Made by a program: the position numbers and the translations under genes. Below, piece by piece: positions 44,459-57,300 of a stretch of DNA of 64,000 nt (position 1 is its first letter; the number at the start of each line of letters is the position of its first letter). The notes beneath the pieces were generated by a model. The model did not search any database. It worked only from the letters and a program-made list of their open reading frames with translations, and had not been told where the DNA came from. The DNA comes from Yponomeuta sedellus (taxonomy: Eukaryota > Arthropoda > Insecta > Lepidoptera > Yponomeutidae). Location of the stretch: assembly GCA_934045075.1 (NCBI GenBank), contig OW203724.1, forward strand, positions 14,061,473 through 14,125,472. The letters are read 5' to 3'.

Positions 44459-44832
44459 GGCGTGGGCCACACAGAAGATATGTAAGAAGATATGCACAGA
44501 AGATAACGTACACATTGTCAAAGCTACAAACGTACTATATTAAGAGTGAAGAGCACTGTTGCCTGAGATACAGGTCTAGAACCTAGTTCAGGCACAGAAG
44601 ATAATTGTTTATATGCAGCTTTGCCTCAAATCAAATATTGTAAGTATATGAGGGCGGCGGGGGCGTGAAAAAGGCACGAGTAGGTATACGACGCTGTGTA
44701 TCTGTATAGAGTCACTGACTAATAGTCCTCGCTTTCTGGTAGTTCTGTGTACTGTGACTCTAGAGAACGTGTCGGATCTTTTCCCCGCGCTCTTCCTCAC
44801 TTTACGTATTTTCTATGTGGCCCACGCCAATA
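44459..44832. mobile_element. MITE-like element with ~21-bp TIRs between the two divergent genes
   Basis: GGCGTGGGCCACACAGAAGA near 44459 is matched inversely by TTCTATGTGGCCCACGCC ending at about 44828. The 374-bp interior has no ORF. It lies in the shared upstream region of the SR factor (minus) and striatin (plus), so it may affect either promoter. The target duplication is unclear. Confidence 0.65.
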
Positions 44833-45322
44833 ACCATAGATTAAAGATGAAGATGTGATTTCACTCATTCATTTGCCACAGACAATGTGGCTCTGTTCAT
44901 TCAAGGTTCAAGCACAAGCATCAAGCACGGATGTCAAGTGTTCGCACGCAAGTTGCTTACTACGTAAGAGCGAACGTGCGGATCGTCGTAAAAACATGTT
45001 TGTCTAAGTGCAACGTACTCTATCCACACGATGGTATAACCTATTTTTTTTCTATGGCAACACAGTAAGTGAAAAAAAATAAAGCAGAAATGAACGTAGC
45101 GGACGGCCAGCCGTTTGTTCTGCCGTCATGCAATAATTTTTGTCATACATGAATTTGGCGATAGGAACTATTTTAGATGGTGTCATTTACTAGAACTTTA
45201 GTTGAAATATAGTGTGATAATGTGTTAAAGTTTTGTTTTGGCTAGATAATCATCGTAGATCTTTAGGATTAGTCTGTGACAAGTTCGGTAATGGTGGGCA
45301 TGTCATGAAAATCCCGACAGCC
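44833..45322 (+). promoter_or_regulatory. Upstream region / 5' UTR of striatin
   Basis: No ORF other than the extension of striatin exon 1 is present. No clear TATA box or initiator could be assigned. Two in-frame ATGs (45233, 45305) precede the chosen start; neither has as good a context as GCCATGG at 45323. Confidence 0.35.
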
Positions 45323-48300
45323 ATGGATGATAGCTCCGTATCTCATCACAACGGAGGGCAAGTGGGATCACAAATTGGTGTCAGTATAAACAACAAGCAA
45401 AATGACGAACCTAGTCAAAGTATTCAATACTCGATACCAGGAATTTTGCATTTTATCCAACACGAATGGGCGAGATTCGAGCTTGAAAGATCACAATGGG
45501 AGGTGGACAGAGCAGAGTTTGAGGTGATGTATTGATATAGTATTATTTGACAATGCAATCCCCTGTCGAGTCTGCTGGTACTTGGTTTATTCCACCTAAT
45601 TACCAGGTTGCTTATTTGCTCAAGCTATTGCTACAGTGTTGTAACATCTTGATTTCTTTTTGCATGCTCCAAATATTGGGCGATATTTTCTTTACTTTTA
45701 TCTATAGATTCGTGAACCCTGTAATATCCCATTTATTATTTACTTTAGGCAGGGCAACAATAAAATCAATACAGCTATCTAAATATGTACCCACACATTT
45801 AAAATGTTCCTGTAACCCTATTATGATTACATATGTTGAAAGTAATTACATACAAAACTATTATAATCTGACCATAATCCAAAATTCATGCATTGCCTAA
45901 GTCATTGTCTCCAGCATCAGCTGTTTATATACAGTGTAGGGAATGCACCACAGCTCCTGTCCTATGCATGTTATATCTCTGCTGAAACATAAAAATTGCC
46001 TAATTAATTTAGAAGCATATAGGTAATATATACTTGGGTCCCAGAGAGTTTGGAGTTTGTGGACTTTAAATATGCATAATGTTGTGGTTTTGTTACCCTC
46101 TATGCTGCCATACTGAGTCAATAGAGAACACTTCATTCTACATAAAAAAGGAAATGACACAGATATTTCTTACCCTAAGAGTACAGACGGCAGCCTTATC
46201 ACTAAAAGTGATCTTTTCCAGACAACCTTTGCATGGACTGGAGTAATATATTGGAGAAGGAAGTAGATGTACAAACAAATAAAATTTCAGATTTATTTGA
46301 ATAATACATGTAGTAGTACAAATAGTATCAGACTGAGTGTAGTGTTTGTGATTTCCTTTCTAGTTATCATAGCCCAGGGGATCCTAGTTTGGGACTAGAA
46401 CAGGACAAGCTGTTGTGCAGAAGTTATTATTTTCATGTGATAAAATTATACTTGGTCAAGTTTATTTTGTCATTTGAATTGAATATGTGATTAATTTTGC
46501 AAATCATTTGCAATCATTCCAAATAAATGTAGATTACTTTTAATGTTTCTAAGTACTCAACTGTGTGACAACTGAATACAATGGATAACTACATATCAAT
46601 GGCTAATCTTTGTATGTAAAAAACTTTCAGTAACAACATGAAACAACACCAATATTTCTGGATCCACCCTATACTGACCCCATGGCTGCATTTGATAAAA
46701 CTACAGTTAGTAGCTTGTTATGACAATTTAATGTAGATTGTTTTGATGAACATTGATACCCATTCCATACCAGATAGTAAATTTCAAAATTTAGATTATA
46801 AAAATGGACAAAAAAACACTTTGTCTTTTCAAAGCACTTAAACAGAGTTTACATAATTATTATAAAACATGAAACTCATGCATTGTACTGGCTTTAATTC
46901 CAGAGATCATTGTCATCTAAATAATCAGTTACATTATAGTAGCCCTTTTGGCACAAAGTGTACTTAAACATTTTTTGAACTGCATTTAATACTAAAAATA
47001 AATATATTCTCAATTGCCCATGTCTAAGTATTGTGGGTGCCAGTTTATTTATCATATAAAAATAGTGAATAATACCAGCAGCATTTAACTTTTTGTGTAT
47101 TACACAAGGATAAAGAGAAGAAGAGGTTTCCTGCGGGCTTGGCCGACTAAGCTGTCAGGATAGGCAAGCCTACTTCATCTAAGAAACTATGTCCTAGTCA
47201 CTGCAGCGTGTGAGTGGTTCCCATACCCCATCTAGTGTGTGTGAGGGTGCCACTGGACACTGTATGAATATCTCATTACATAGATGCAAAGTCCAAAGTT
47301 TCTGTATCATTCCCATCAACCATTTTGACTATCTTATTTTTATAGTAACTTAGTTAATCTGATTATACTATTTTTATTTTTAATGCACTAACCCGTGCTA
47401 AGGAGAAATTTAAAAACCTATTTAGAGGCTAACAGTGATATCGTTCCGATGTATAAAAACCTAACTGCAAAGTAGGTAGTCGGGGCTGTAAGTGATGCAA
47501 TTTGCTTAAGCCAGATGTCGCTGCCTGTAAGTAATACAGAGAATAGTGTAAAGAGGTTCGAAATTTCACTGATGCCGGTGAGTCACCCATTGGCTCAATT
47601 GGTAGAGCGCTGGCACGGATAGCCAGAGGTTGCGGGTTCGAATCCCGGCATGGGTGAAATTTTAAGCCTCTAAATAGGTTTTTAAATTAGTTAATCTGTT
47701 ACATTTGAATTCGAAAATTACAATTAGTAAAAACCATTGTTTTGCAGCCCCTTAAGCTTAAAAGCTTTAAGGTTAAAGGAGTTAATTATACAATTATCCA
47801 TAGCATGCAAAAGAGAACACAACATGCCACTTGTCACAATCGTCACACACAGTATGAAAGGATTGTGTAAATAAATAAATAATCTTTCTCTTCATCAACA
47901 TTATTTCATTGCAGCATGCACACACACCGTTTTTTGGAAATTTATGACCTTGCCTTTTGCTAATACATCTACTAATTAAAACATAAATGAAATGACACCA
48001 AAATGTTTACTTTTAATTATACAGTCTACAGCACATCAAACTTTACATTGTATTTGCACTACTCCGTTATGTAAAAGGCTGTCAAAAAATAAAAGTTGAG
48101 CTGCCAACGACTGATTACTATACCATAGGCTTATCTTGTTTTCTTTGTTTTTATTCGTGTTTGGTCTAAAAATTGTGCTTGTGGTTTTTCTATTTTTTGG
48201 AAAAAGTTTCTGCATTTCTAAGGTGATGGGACCAAAAGCGTTATCAAACCATTTAATTTTTCAGACCCATGTGTATAAAGTGCATTAAAAAAAAAAAGGC

Positions 48301-51300
48301 ATTTCCATAGTTTCATCGCTAGAAAAAAGATGCAGAAACTATGGCCATAGTTGAATCATAGAGTAATGTAAGAGGGCCTAATAAATGTCCCGGACATAGC
48401 ACAATTAGCTATGTTCACAACTTTATTAATTTGTGGATTGCTTGGTATGGGTCGATTGGTCCCAATAAGCTAAGTTTAATAGCCCATGTGTACCCATAAT
48501 CACACCCAAATTGCATTCAGAATTCAAAACGGGCCCAGACACACGATTCTATTCTTGCATTGACTATAAATTTATGTGCAATCTGCTAAGGTTTCCATAA
48601 TTTGATTCTAGTGTGGCGGAAAGTAAAATTTAAAAAAAAGTATTTTTAGTTTATTATAACCTTAATCTGGCTTACTAATAATTGTTAGACAATCTACATT
48701 GATGTAGAAAAAAAATTATGTCCATAAACAAAAAAATAAACAAAATATAATTAATAAGTGAGAATAGGACGCGCCCTCGCCTTCGCACAGGCCCTTAATG
48801 TTCCAGTCAAAAATTACAAACTTAAGCTTTGTAGTTGAAGAGTAGGTGTTCAATAAAAAAAAACAACGGCAAATATAATGTGTGTAGTGGTTTTTGTGAA
48901 ATATTTTTTCGTTTTTTCTTTTCTTGCCAAAATTCATTATTCAGGGATAAGAAGACGTACCTACTCTAAGTTTTTACACAAATAAAAAAAATTAAGTACA
49001 TAATTATATCAAACTGAGACGTCGTAAATGTTCTTTTGATATGTTTTAATAATATTTTAGACTGCGACCTATTCTCAGACATACCGAATACACACAACAA
49101 AGTTCATAAAAATCGGTGAAATAATTCGCACGCAGTTTTCATGAAGTCTTCACCAACTCTTGGTCCGCGACGTAACAAGCGACCTCGTCGGTTCCAGGCG
49201 CGGATCGCCTTCCTCCAGGGCGAGCGGAAGGGCCAAGAGAACCTGAAGAACGACCTCGTGAGGCGGATCAAGATGTTGGAGTACGCGCTGAAGCAGGAGC
49301 GGGCGAAGTTCCACAAGTTGAAATACGGCGTCGAGCTCCAGCAGGGCGACGTCCGGCCGCCGCCAGAGGACCCGCCGCCGGAAGCTGAGCCCGCAGACCG
49401 CACGCAGTGGAAGCAGGGACGCCAACTAATCAAGCAATATCTACAGGTATGTGTTAAGCCGCTGGTAACACTTAATTGGGCCGATTGGGCGTTTCTATAA
49501 CAAAATCCACATACTGACTGTATTAAATGAGAGATCCTAATCTAATTAAAACTGTTTTCATACGGATTTATGCTCGTTTATTACATTTAAATCCGTATAA
49601 AAACAGTTTTAATTATGTCTACTGCTCGTGTTAACCTTAGAAAATACTAGATCCTAATCTTTTTACAACTTTCACTAGGGAATACTTCGAAATCGTCAAA
49701 TATGCATGCTCCATACATTTTAATAACAGTGTATCTCTTGACTATGTCACTCTATCGATAAAGCTAAAGGAAGCATCTCATCACAATGCTGCTGATTATA
49801 GATTCAATTAATCCAGTAGCTTTATAGTAAACATCTATTTCTTCTTTTATTTTCGGTGGCGCTTAGATTCCTTTATTCTCTTTCATTCGCCCAGGGATGG
49901 CTGAGAAATTCTGTGTCAGTATGCTTAGTAGTAGTAGCACCAAACTCGATGTGGTCTAGGTTTCGACACCTCTGAACATGTTGTCACATTCAATTTAATA
50001 CACATAGGTTCAATATTCATCATAATCAACCCATTATGTCCCCACCTAGGGCACTGGTCTCTTCCACGTATAGGCCATACTCCACCACGTAAGCCAAGTC
50101 CGGATTGGTAGAGGCTTGCAAGACTATAGTTTTGTAAATTATAGCTTGAGCTCCGCGACAGCTGTCATCGAAATTGCGTCCATGAAGTTTTGAATTTTTT
50201 CACAGAATATTTGTACTGCGAGAACTCGGTACTCACTGCACAGATAGTGATGTCTAACCAGTATCGTAACTGCAAATTACAAACTATCGATGATTTGGCG
50301 ATGTATGATCTAAACTGCAGGTTTACTACTGGAATTGAAGTTTATTTGTTTCAGATTATCAAATTTTTATCAAATTATATAGCATTATCAAATTTTATTA
50401 CCATTAAAATAATCATAATTGTTAGCGAATAAACCTCAGTTCAGTTAATACCTACCTATCTAACCAAATACTGGTGTGATGTTAGATAGCAATATGTTAG
50501 GTGTAGTAACGAATAGCGTGTATGCACGTCTCTCCAACTTTCCTCCGACCCTCAATGATTCTGGGTTCTGGGCCATTATTACGTAAGTATCCACTGAGTT
50601 GAGTGATGTTGATTTTGACTGATGAACCCTGAATTGATGAATTTTCAAAATTATTATCTATTAAAGTATTTCATGCTTTAAAGACTGTAGTTGTTATCGT
50701 GAAGTTGATTAGTTGAGTTATAGTTGTACCTTTTTGTTTGCATGATGCCAAAAAGATCAAAGAAGACTGTTTTGAATAGTGAATGCCGTGAGTTTATGAT
50801 TAGTTTGCGCGAATATTTCACGAGCGAAAACCAAAACGTCGGTCCGCTTCTGCCATTAGAGCTTGTGTGTGACAGAATTGCGGATGCTCTTGGTACCTAC
50901 TGGACGATCTACGGTGGTTCGTATTAGCAAAGAAAAATACGGAGAGTCATCAAGCGCGATGCCTGAAGAAGAAGTGATTAAAAAACTTTCATCGCCAAAT
51001 AAAAAGAGAAAAAAACTTCTCCCGTCACAAAGGTTGATAGTTTTGACGCCGCCGCAATCCGCAACCACATAATATGAATCAAGAACAGAATTACCCACAT
51101 TAAGAAAATTGGAAGCGTCCCTGAAAGAGGTAAATTTGTTTAAATCCACGTTACCATCTTTGGCAAAAATTCAAAGAAAAATTGGGTTTTTATATAATAA
51201 ATAGTTTTTATATTTTATATAAAATATAGTTTTTATATCCACGGCAGCCGGCACCAACTGCTTAATGTGCCTTGCCAAGCACGGAATCGCTCGGAAAAAT

Positions 51301-54300
51301 GCCACTAGCGTGAGTCATAGCGGTTTACCCATCCAAGCACTGAACGCGCCCTGTGTTGCTTAACCTTCGTGATCGTTTAAGAGCACTCAGGTAGCCGGGA
51401 CTACGAAAGAGTTAGGTTAATATTAGAACTACCTTGTGGCAATTATAACACCATAATTCGATGCGAATTTCTGTCCCGTGAATAGTAACAACACGGCCAA
51501 TATTGCGTCGCACTGTAGGGCACAGGCTTTCTCTCAGAGTGATAGTCTGGGATCGATCACCACGCGTGCCCACTGCGGATTGGCAATTACAAGCTGGGCC
51601 ATTTGAACACCACAGGTACTCAGGTTTCCTCGCAATGTTTTCCATCGCAGTTAGTGACTGCCATTGTTAATATATTTTTACAAATTTAGGTCGTCGAAAA
51701 CAAAGTTATTGGACTTCTTGAGTGTAAGGCAAGTGTACTGTAACGATACCTTTATTAGTACAATGGCACGGCCGTCTAGCTATATTTGGAATTGTTTGAA
51801 ACGATTCATTAAGTTTTGGTTTATGTGCCAGTCGATCCCTAGCAAGGGCGATGCACAAATAACAAAAGTTATATCTTATTGCGGAAATATGTAAGCGTTT
51901 TAATACATAAATCATTGCAGTACGACCAACCGCGCTGCCACCACTTCGAACGCCCCATTGTCTATCAGAAATTGAACTTCTACGAATCAAATTTCTGGTG
52001 TACATGCAATAAAGAATATTCTATCTATATATCCAAGCCCAGGCCTGGGCTTGGTGGTAGAACAACATAAAGAATAAATAAATAAGTATTTATGGACATA
52101 TTACACAGATTACGTTAGCCCTATACTAAGTACAACTAAATTACTTGTGTTATAGGTGCTAACTCGACGATAGATTTAATACAATAAATACATTGGTAAC
52201 ATCCAAGACCCGTGACGAACTAGAAAAGAAACGAAAGAAAGAAAAAGCTATTTTCCTAGTTTGACCCGGCCGGGGATCGGACCCCAGACCTTCGGTTGTA
52301 CAGCCAGCTGCCAAACCGCTGCGCCACCGAGGCCGAACTTACCTTATGTTTGTTGAACGTCAATTTACAACGCTGCGCTAAACAGAAAGAAAAAAGTACA
52401 TAATGTTTATGTTGTCTTTATCATCACCATCCTTGCAAAATTTTGGCTGTTAATTGTTTAGTTAGCCATAGAACGCTATTGCTAATGTCGTTAGCGAATA
52501 GGACCATAGGAAGGATGTTTCGTTGTCGCTTTCAACAAATTAGTTAACTGCCAATTTCCGCAAACTAAACCCTGTTTGCCATTTAACAGAGTTCGACGCT
52601 GCTGTAATTAGAGAGGACGCGCTTGTGTAAGGAGATTCGAACCGGACCGCGGTTAGTTTGGGCGGTGAAATTGACATAAACTCAATCATAGGGCCATGGG
52701 CCTTAAATACAATTATAGTGTAGCAAAACAACCCTAACTTCACACTCTTAACTGTTTTATGAATAAGCCTGGCATCTGATATCGGTCGCCTTTATCGAGA
52801 GACTAAAGTATAAAACACAATAAAAACAAAAGAGTGGCGGTAACCCAGTGGGCAACAATGGACTCTGAAGCGATACCAATGACTTTTGTTTTATGATTTA
52901 TAAAAACAAAAATAGTTATAGTAGCAATACCACTCCCTAAACGTGAAGAAAAACACCGTGAGGAAAAACACATTTGCGAAGTTATAGTAGTAATACCACT
53001 CCGTTATCGTGAGGAAATCGTCTGAGATGTTGAAATTAGCGCTTGAAATTACCAATCCGTGGTGGGTTGTGATTAAGCTCAAATTCTCAACAAACAAATG
53101 TGCAAACTTAAAAAACGAATTCGTCGTAACTTACCGGGTTTCCGAATCACGACCTCCTGAATGTGAGACCGGCGTTCTACCGTTCCGCTACCACCACTCT
53201 ACAAAACATTTACGTTTGGCTAACATTAGGTTAAAGTGTTATTTAAGGCTCTTCGGGTTGCTAACAAGCGCCACCAATGGATAGATGATTACTTTTTTTA
53301 TAAGTTTTTATCTAAAAGTGAACATGAGAAATCTTAACAACTGTGAAAACAATTTTTAGATCCTACGTTCTAGAACCTAGGATCAATAGACTACAACTTT
53401 GATCCATTTCCGCTAAAATGGCCGCTTTCGACGGAAAGAGATTTAATTCCTTGGTTGTCATTAATAGAGGCCCTTATTCTTAAAATGAAGCATGGAATAC
53501 TGAGCCAAAAATTGTACCATTTAATCTGACCTTTCACCAAACTGAGACCTCCGAACTTAAAATAACTAAAGCTTTGTTATTTTGGATGTGTATGTAAACT
53601 TCAGAAAGAGAAAAAAATACCAAACGTTTCCAATCAATCATTGAAAGTAAGTTTATGGTTAGGTATTTTATGTGACATGGACAAAGGAGTTTATATACGT
53701 CCTACTCCAGGCCTTAAGCCTCTCAGAGAGTGAGGGAGTACAGGTCACACGTGCCCACGGCACGGCGGTTTCGTAATTTGAAGTGCTGAAGTATGAAACA
53801 TCTCAGACTTCTTCAGGTCAGACTTCATCTTCTTCTCCTTCAGGCTATATTAGTCCACTGCTGGACATGGGAGGGCTATGAGCGCCATAGCGCAAGGTTG
53901 TGCCATCATTCGGGGGTAATGCCCATAATCCCCACGCTGGGCATGCGGGTTGGGGATCGTAGTTTAGTGGAATTGTACTGCAGGGTTCGCTGCTGCCCAC
54001 CCCCCGGTTTGTGTCCCTTAGTCTCCTTTTACGACACCCACGGGAAGAATTTGGGTTGGCCTATTCTCTAGGTCGACACCACACAGCAGACTTCATATTC
54101 GCAGATTATTTTGGACTTAACTTTCATGTTAAGTTTATTTTATACAGAATTAACTTACTGACTTGTGGTGAAGCCTACATGTTAGCTTGCATGAAAAACG
54201 ATGCATGAACGGTTAATTTAAAGCCGACGTCCGTCTGCCAACAGGAAATAGGTTACACGGACACGATTATGGACGTACGCTCGAGCCGCGTGCGCGCACT

Positions 54301-57300
54301 GCTTGGGCTGAACAACGAGGAGCAAGAGGAGGAAGCGCGCTACCGCAGCTATGACAAGCAGCAGCAGCAGCAGCGCGAGCGTCAGTACTCCGTCAACTCC
54401 ATCCGCAAATATGACTATGGTATAGTACAAAGACAACGTTATCTGCAAGTGAACATATTAAACCCCATCCGCAAATGTACAAACTCAACTCCATCCGCAA
54501 ATATGTCTTTGGTATAGTTAATTCTATTCGCAAATGTACAAACTCAATCCCAGACTATGGTACAGTATAGTACAAAGACAACGCCATCTGCAAGTGTACA
54601 AAGTCAACTCCATCCGCAAATATTTCTGTGGTGTAGTATAGTACAAAGTTAATACCATCTGCAAATTTATACACTCAACTCCAGACTATGGTACAGTATG
54701 GTTTAGTACAAAGGCGAAAGGCCGTCTGCAAAAATTGGTATTGTACATACATCTTTAAAGCCTTAGGTTAATGTGATCAAGGCTTACAAAGGTAAAGTGT
54801 ACTCATTGAAGCGACATTCTCTTGCCCAGAAGGCAGCGAGGTAAACGTCTTGTAGTGCTGTCTTATACCTTTGTTGAGCCTCACACAAGCTACGTCCCTT
54901 TCTCCTGAAGGCGGTGCGCAAGTAGTCTTGTGGTGCTATCTTGACCCTTGTTTGGCTTCATTCAAGGAACATTCTCTTCTCGATAAGACGGCGACGGGCA
55001 AAAGACGTCTTGCGGTGTTGTCTTAAACCGTTGTTGAGCCTCGTGCAAGCGATGTTCCCTTGTCCAGAACGCGGCCAGGGGCACAATACGTCTTGCGGTG
55101 CTGGCAAAAACTTGGCCTAGATATAGTGTTGAAATGAAATATGTTTATATCATTACCTATCCTCAATCAAGCGATATTCCCTTGTTCAGAAGGAGGCGAG
55201 GGGCGCAAGGCAGCTTGCGGTGCGTCGGGCGCAGCCTATAATGAGGACGGCCTCTCCGTGCAGGAGACTGCGGCGGTGTTCGCCAACTTTGAGTTCCTCG
55301 CGAACCAGGAAATGGACATGGACGACATCGACGACCTCGATGCCAAGCAGACACAGCACCAACCCTCTAAACAGGGTAAGGGAACCGGAATGGCTTATCG
55401 TGGCGTACCATTACACCCTTTCCTATCGATCAGATTTGGTATTGTTCCATATGGAGCATTATTATCAATTTTCAATCTTGAAGTTGATGGAGTTTAAAAA
55501 AATTGTATGTTATAATCATTTTTTGTGAAAAAATAAAATTTAAACTTATGGAATTAAAGTTACTGAATATTTTTCTTCACAGTTATGATGTGGTGAATTT
55601 AAATCCAACTCAGGTGCAAATTTAAGCAGATTCGACATAAAATCGTAGGTCAACGTTGTAAATCATGAAATATTGTCTATTCTACTGCAACATTCGTGTT
55701 GTAAAACATTTAGATTTATTTTCATTGATTGTGTCAGTGAATGTTAGGAGCCCAGTAGAATTTAATAAGACACATGCATTCACATTCAATATGATCGGCG
55801 CCAATTACGCGCGCAGTTTCCTTGCTATAGTGACTTGCACAATTTACAGGCGACGTATCCTGTTTCGTTGCGCTAATGACGCCCTTCATTGCATTTTTTC
55901 CCAGCGACTTATCATGTTTTCTTGTGCTAGTTGTTTTTTTTTGCGGTAGTGACGTCCTTTGTTTCCTCGCGATATTGTCGTGTAGTTTTTACTGGCGACG
56001 TGCCCTGTTTCCTTGCGCTGGTAAAAGACTAACATTACATATTGCCGACGGTAAATTGTTGCAATGACGTGCGCTGTTTCCTCGTGATAGTGATGGTCGC
56101 TGTTTCCAGGCGAGGAGGTGGACCATGAAGCGGAGGAAGTGCTCAACGAGCTGAATCTTCTCACCGAGAGCGAAGCCGATACCGGCGGACAAGGCGACGA
56201 CTTTCCCGTTGGTAAGTGCCTTTGAGATGTTGTAGGATACAGTGAGCTTAATCACTGTATCCTACAAACTTTTTAAGAGTAGACTAGAGTACAGAGTACA
56301 CTTCTGTGCACACAAAAAAGGAAATTACGAGGATGTAATAATATTTATGCCACACCTGGCAATAAAGTGGCTTTTTCCGCACGCTGCGCGTACGGAAAAA
56401 GCCGCTTTCTGGCCAAGTGTAGACATAAAAAGATGTACACAACACGGGAGGTAATAAAGAAAGCTCTCGATCGCTTGCAGCTCGGGCCGCAAACTTCTGC
56501 GATCTCGGCCTTTCTTTGTATTACCACCCTAGTTGTGTAATGTACTATTGTTCTTACTGTTCTTGTTTTCTTTCTCCTATTAAAACTGACTTCTTCATTT
56601 ATCAGTGACTATATGATAATTTATTAAAAAAAACTGTAATTTAGAGGTAGTTTATATACGTCCCACTCCATTACAAAATAGATTTAAGACTGTCAATCAG
56701 CTCTATTAATCGGTTGTAAACTCTCACAGTCATTAATCCCAAATTCAATCTGAGTGATTGTTCATGGGCCGATGGGAACAAGCTATTTTTACGTTTGAAT
56801 TGTAAACTCTAACTTCGTAAGCTTTTAAGCATTACTTTAGATACATAGAAATTATGGAAATAGGCGTTTCAGTCACACAATATGAAACGTGGATATATCT
56901 TAAGACGCTTTTCGTTGCAAGGCAGTCCGCTCTGGTCGCACATTTTAAAATTTTTGATCATGGTAAAAAAAGGTTCAGTCCATCATAGCAGTACGAGTAA
57001 TGTCTTTGGCCCAATCAGCCACACCGTTTAGAAAGAAACTCCTATAACTGAAGCAAATATATCTGAATTCATTTAGATGTGTTTACTGTAGCGATTTAGG
57101 ATTAAACTCAACACTCTTAATATAATGCTTTACTTATAAAAATGCGTATTTCAGCAATAATAAAATCCTTTTTATCATCTATGTTATCAAATCCCTTGTT
57201 TGGCTAGGTTTCGACAGACACCTAAACAAAACCTAACTTGACTAGACGGCTGCGCCAGCCAGCTATTATAGAGATGTATCGTTAGGCGAATGCTACACGC

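Larger units (their letters stand above)
49447..54244 (+). other. Striatin intron 2
   Basis: 4.8-kb intron (donor CAG|GTATGT, acceptor CAACAG). It holds the hairpin insert at 49544, dispersed repeats near 50028-50115, 51478-51690 and 53695-53775, a 5S-rRNA-like segment, a tRNA-headed SINE and a LINE-like fragment, each listed separately. No host exon could be seen in it. Confidence 0.6.

Noticed and set aside
51320..51390. Functional 5S rRNA gene
   Set aside because: Only about 70 bases resemble 5S rRNA, in antisense, with many differences and no matching ends.
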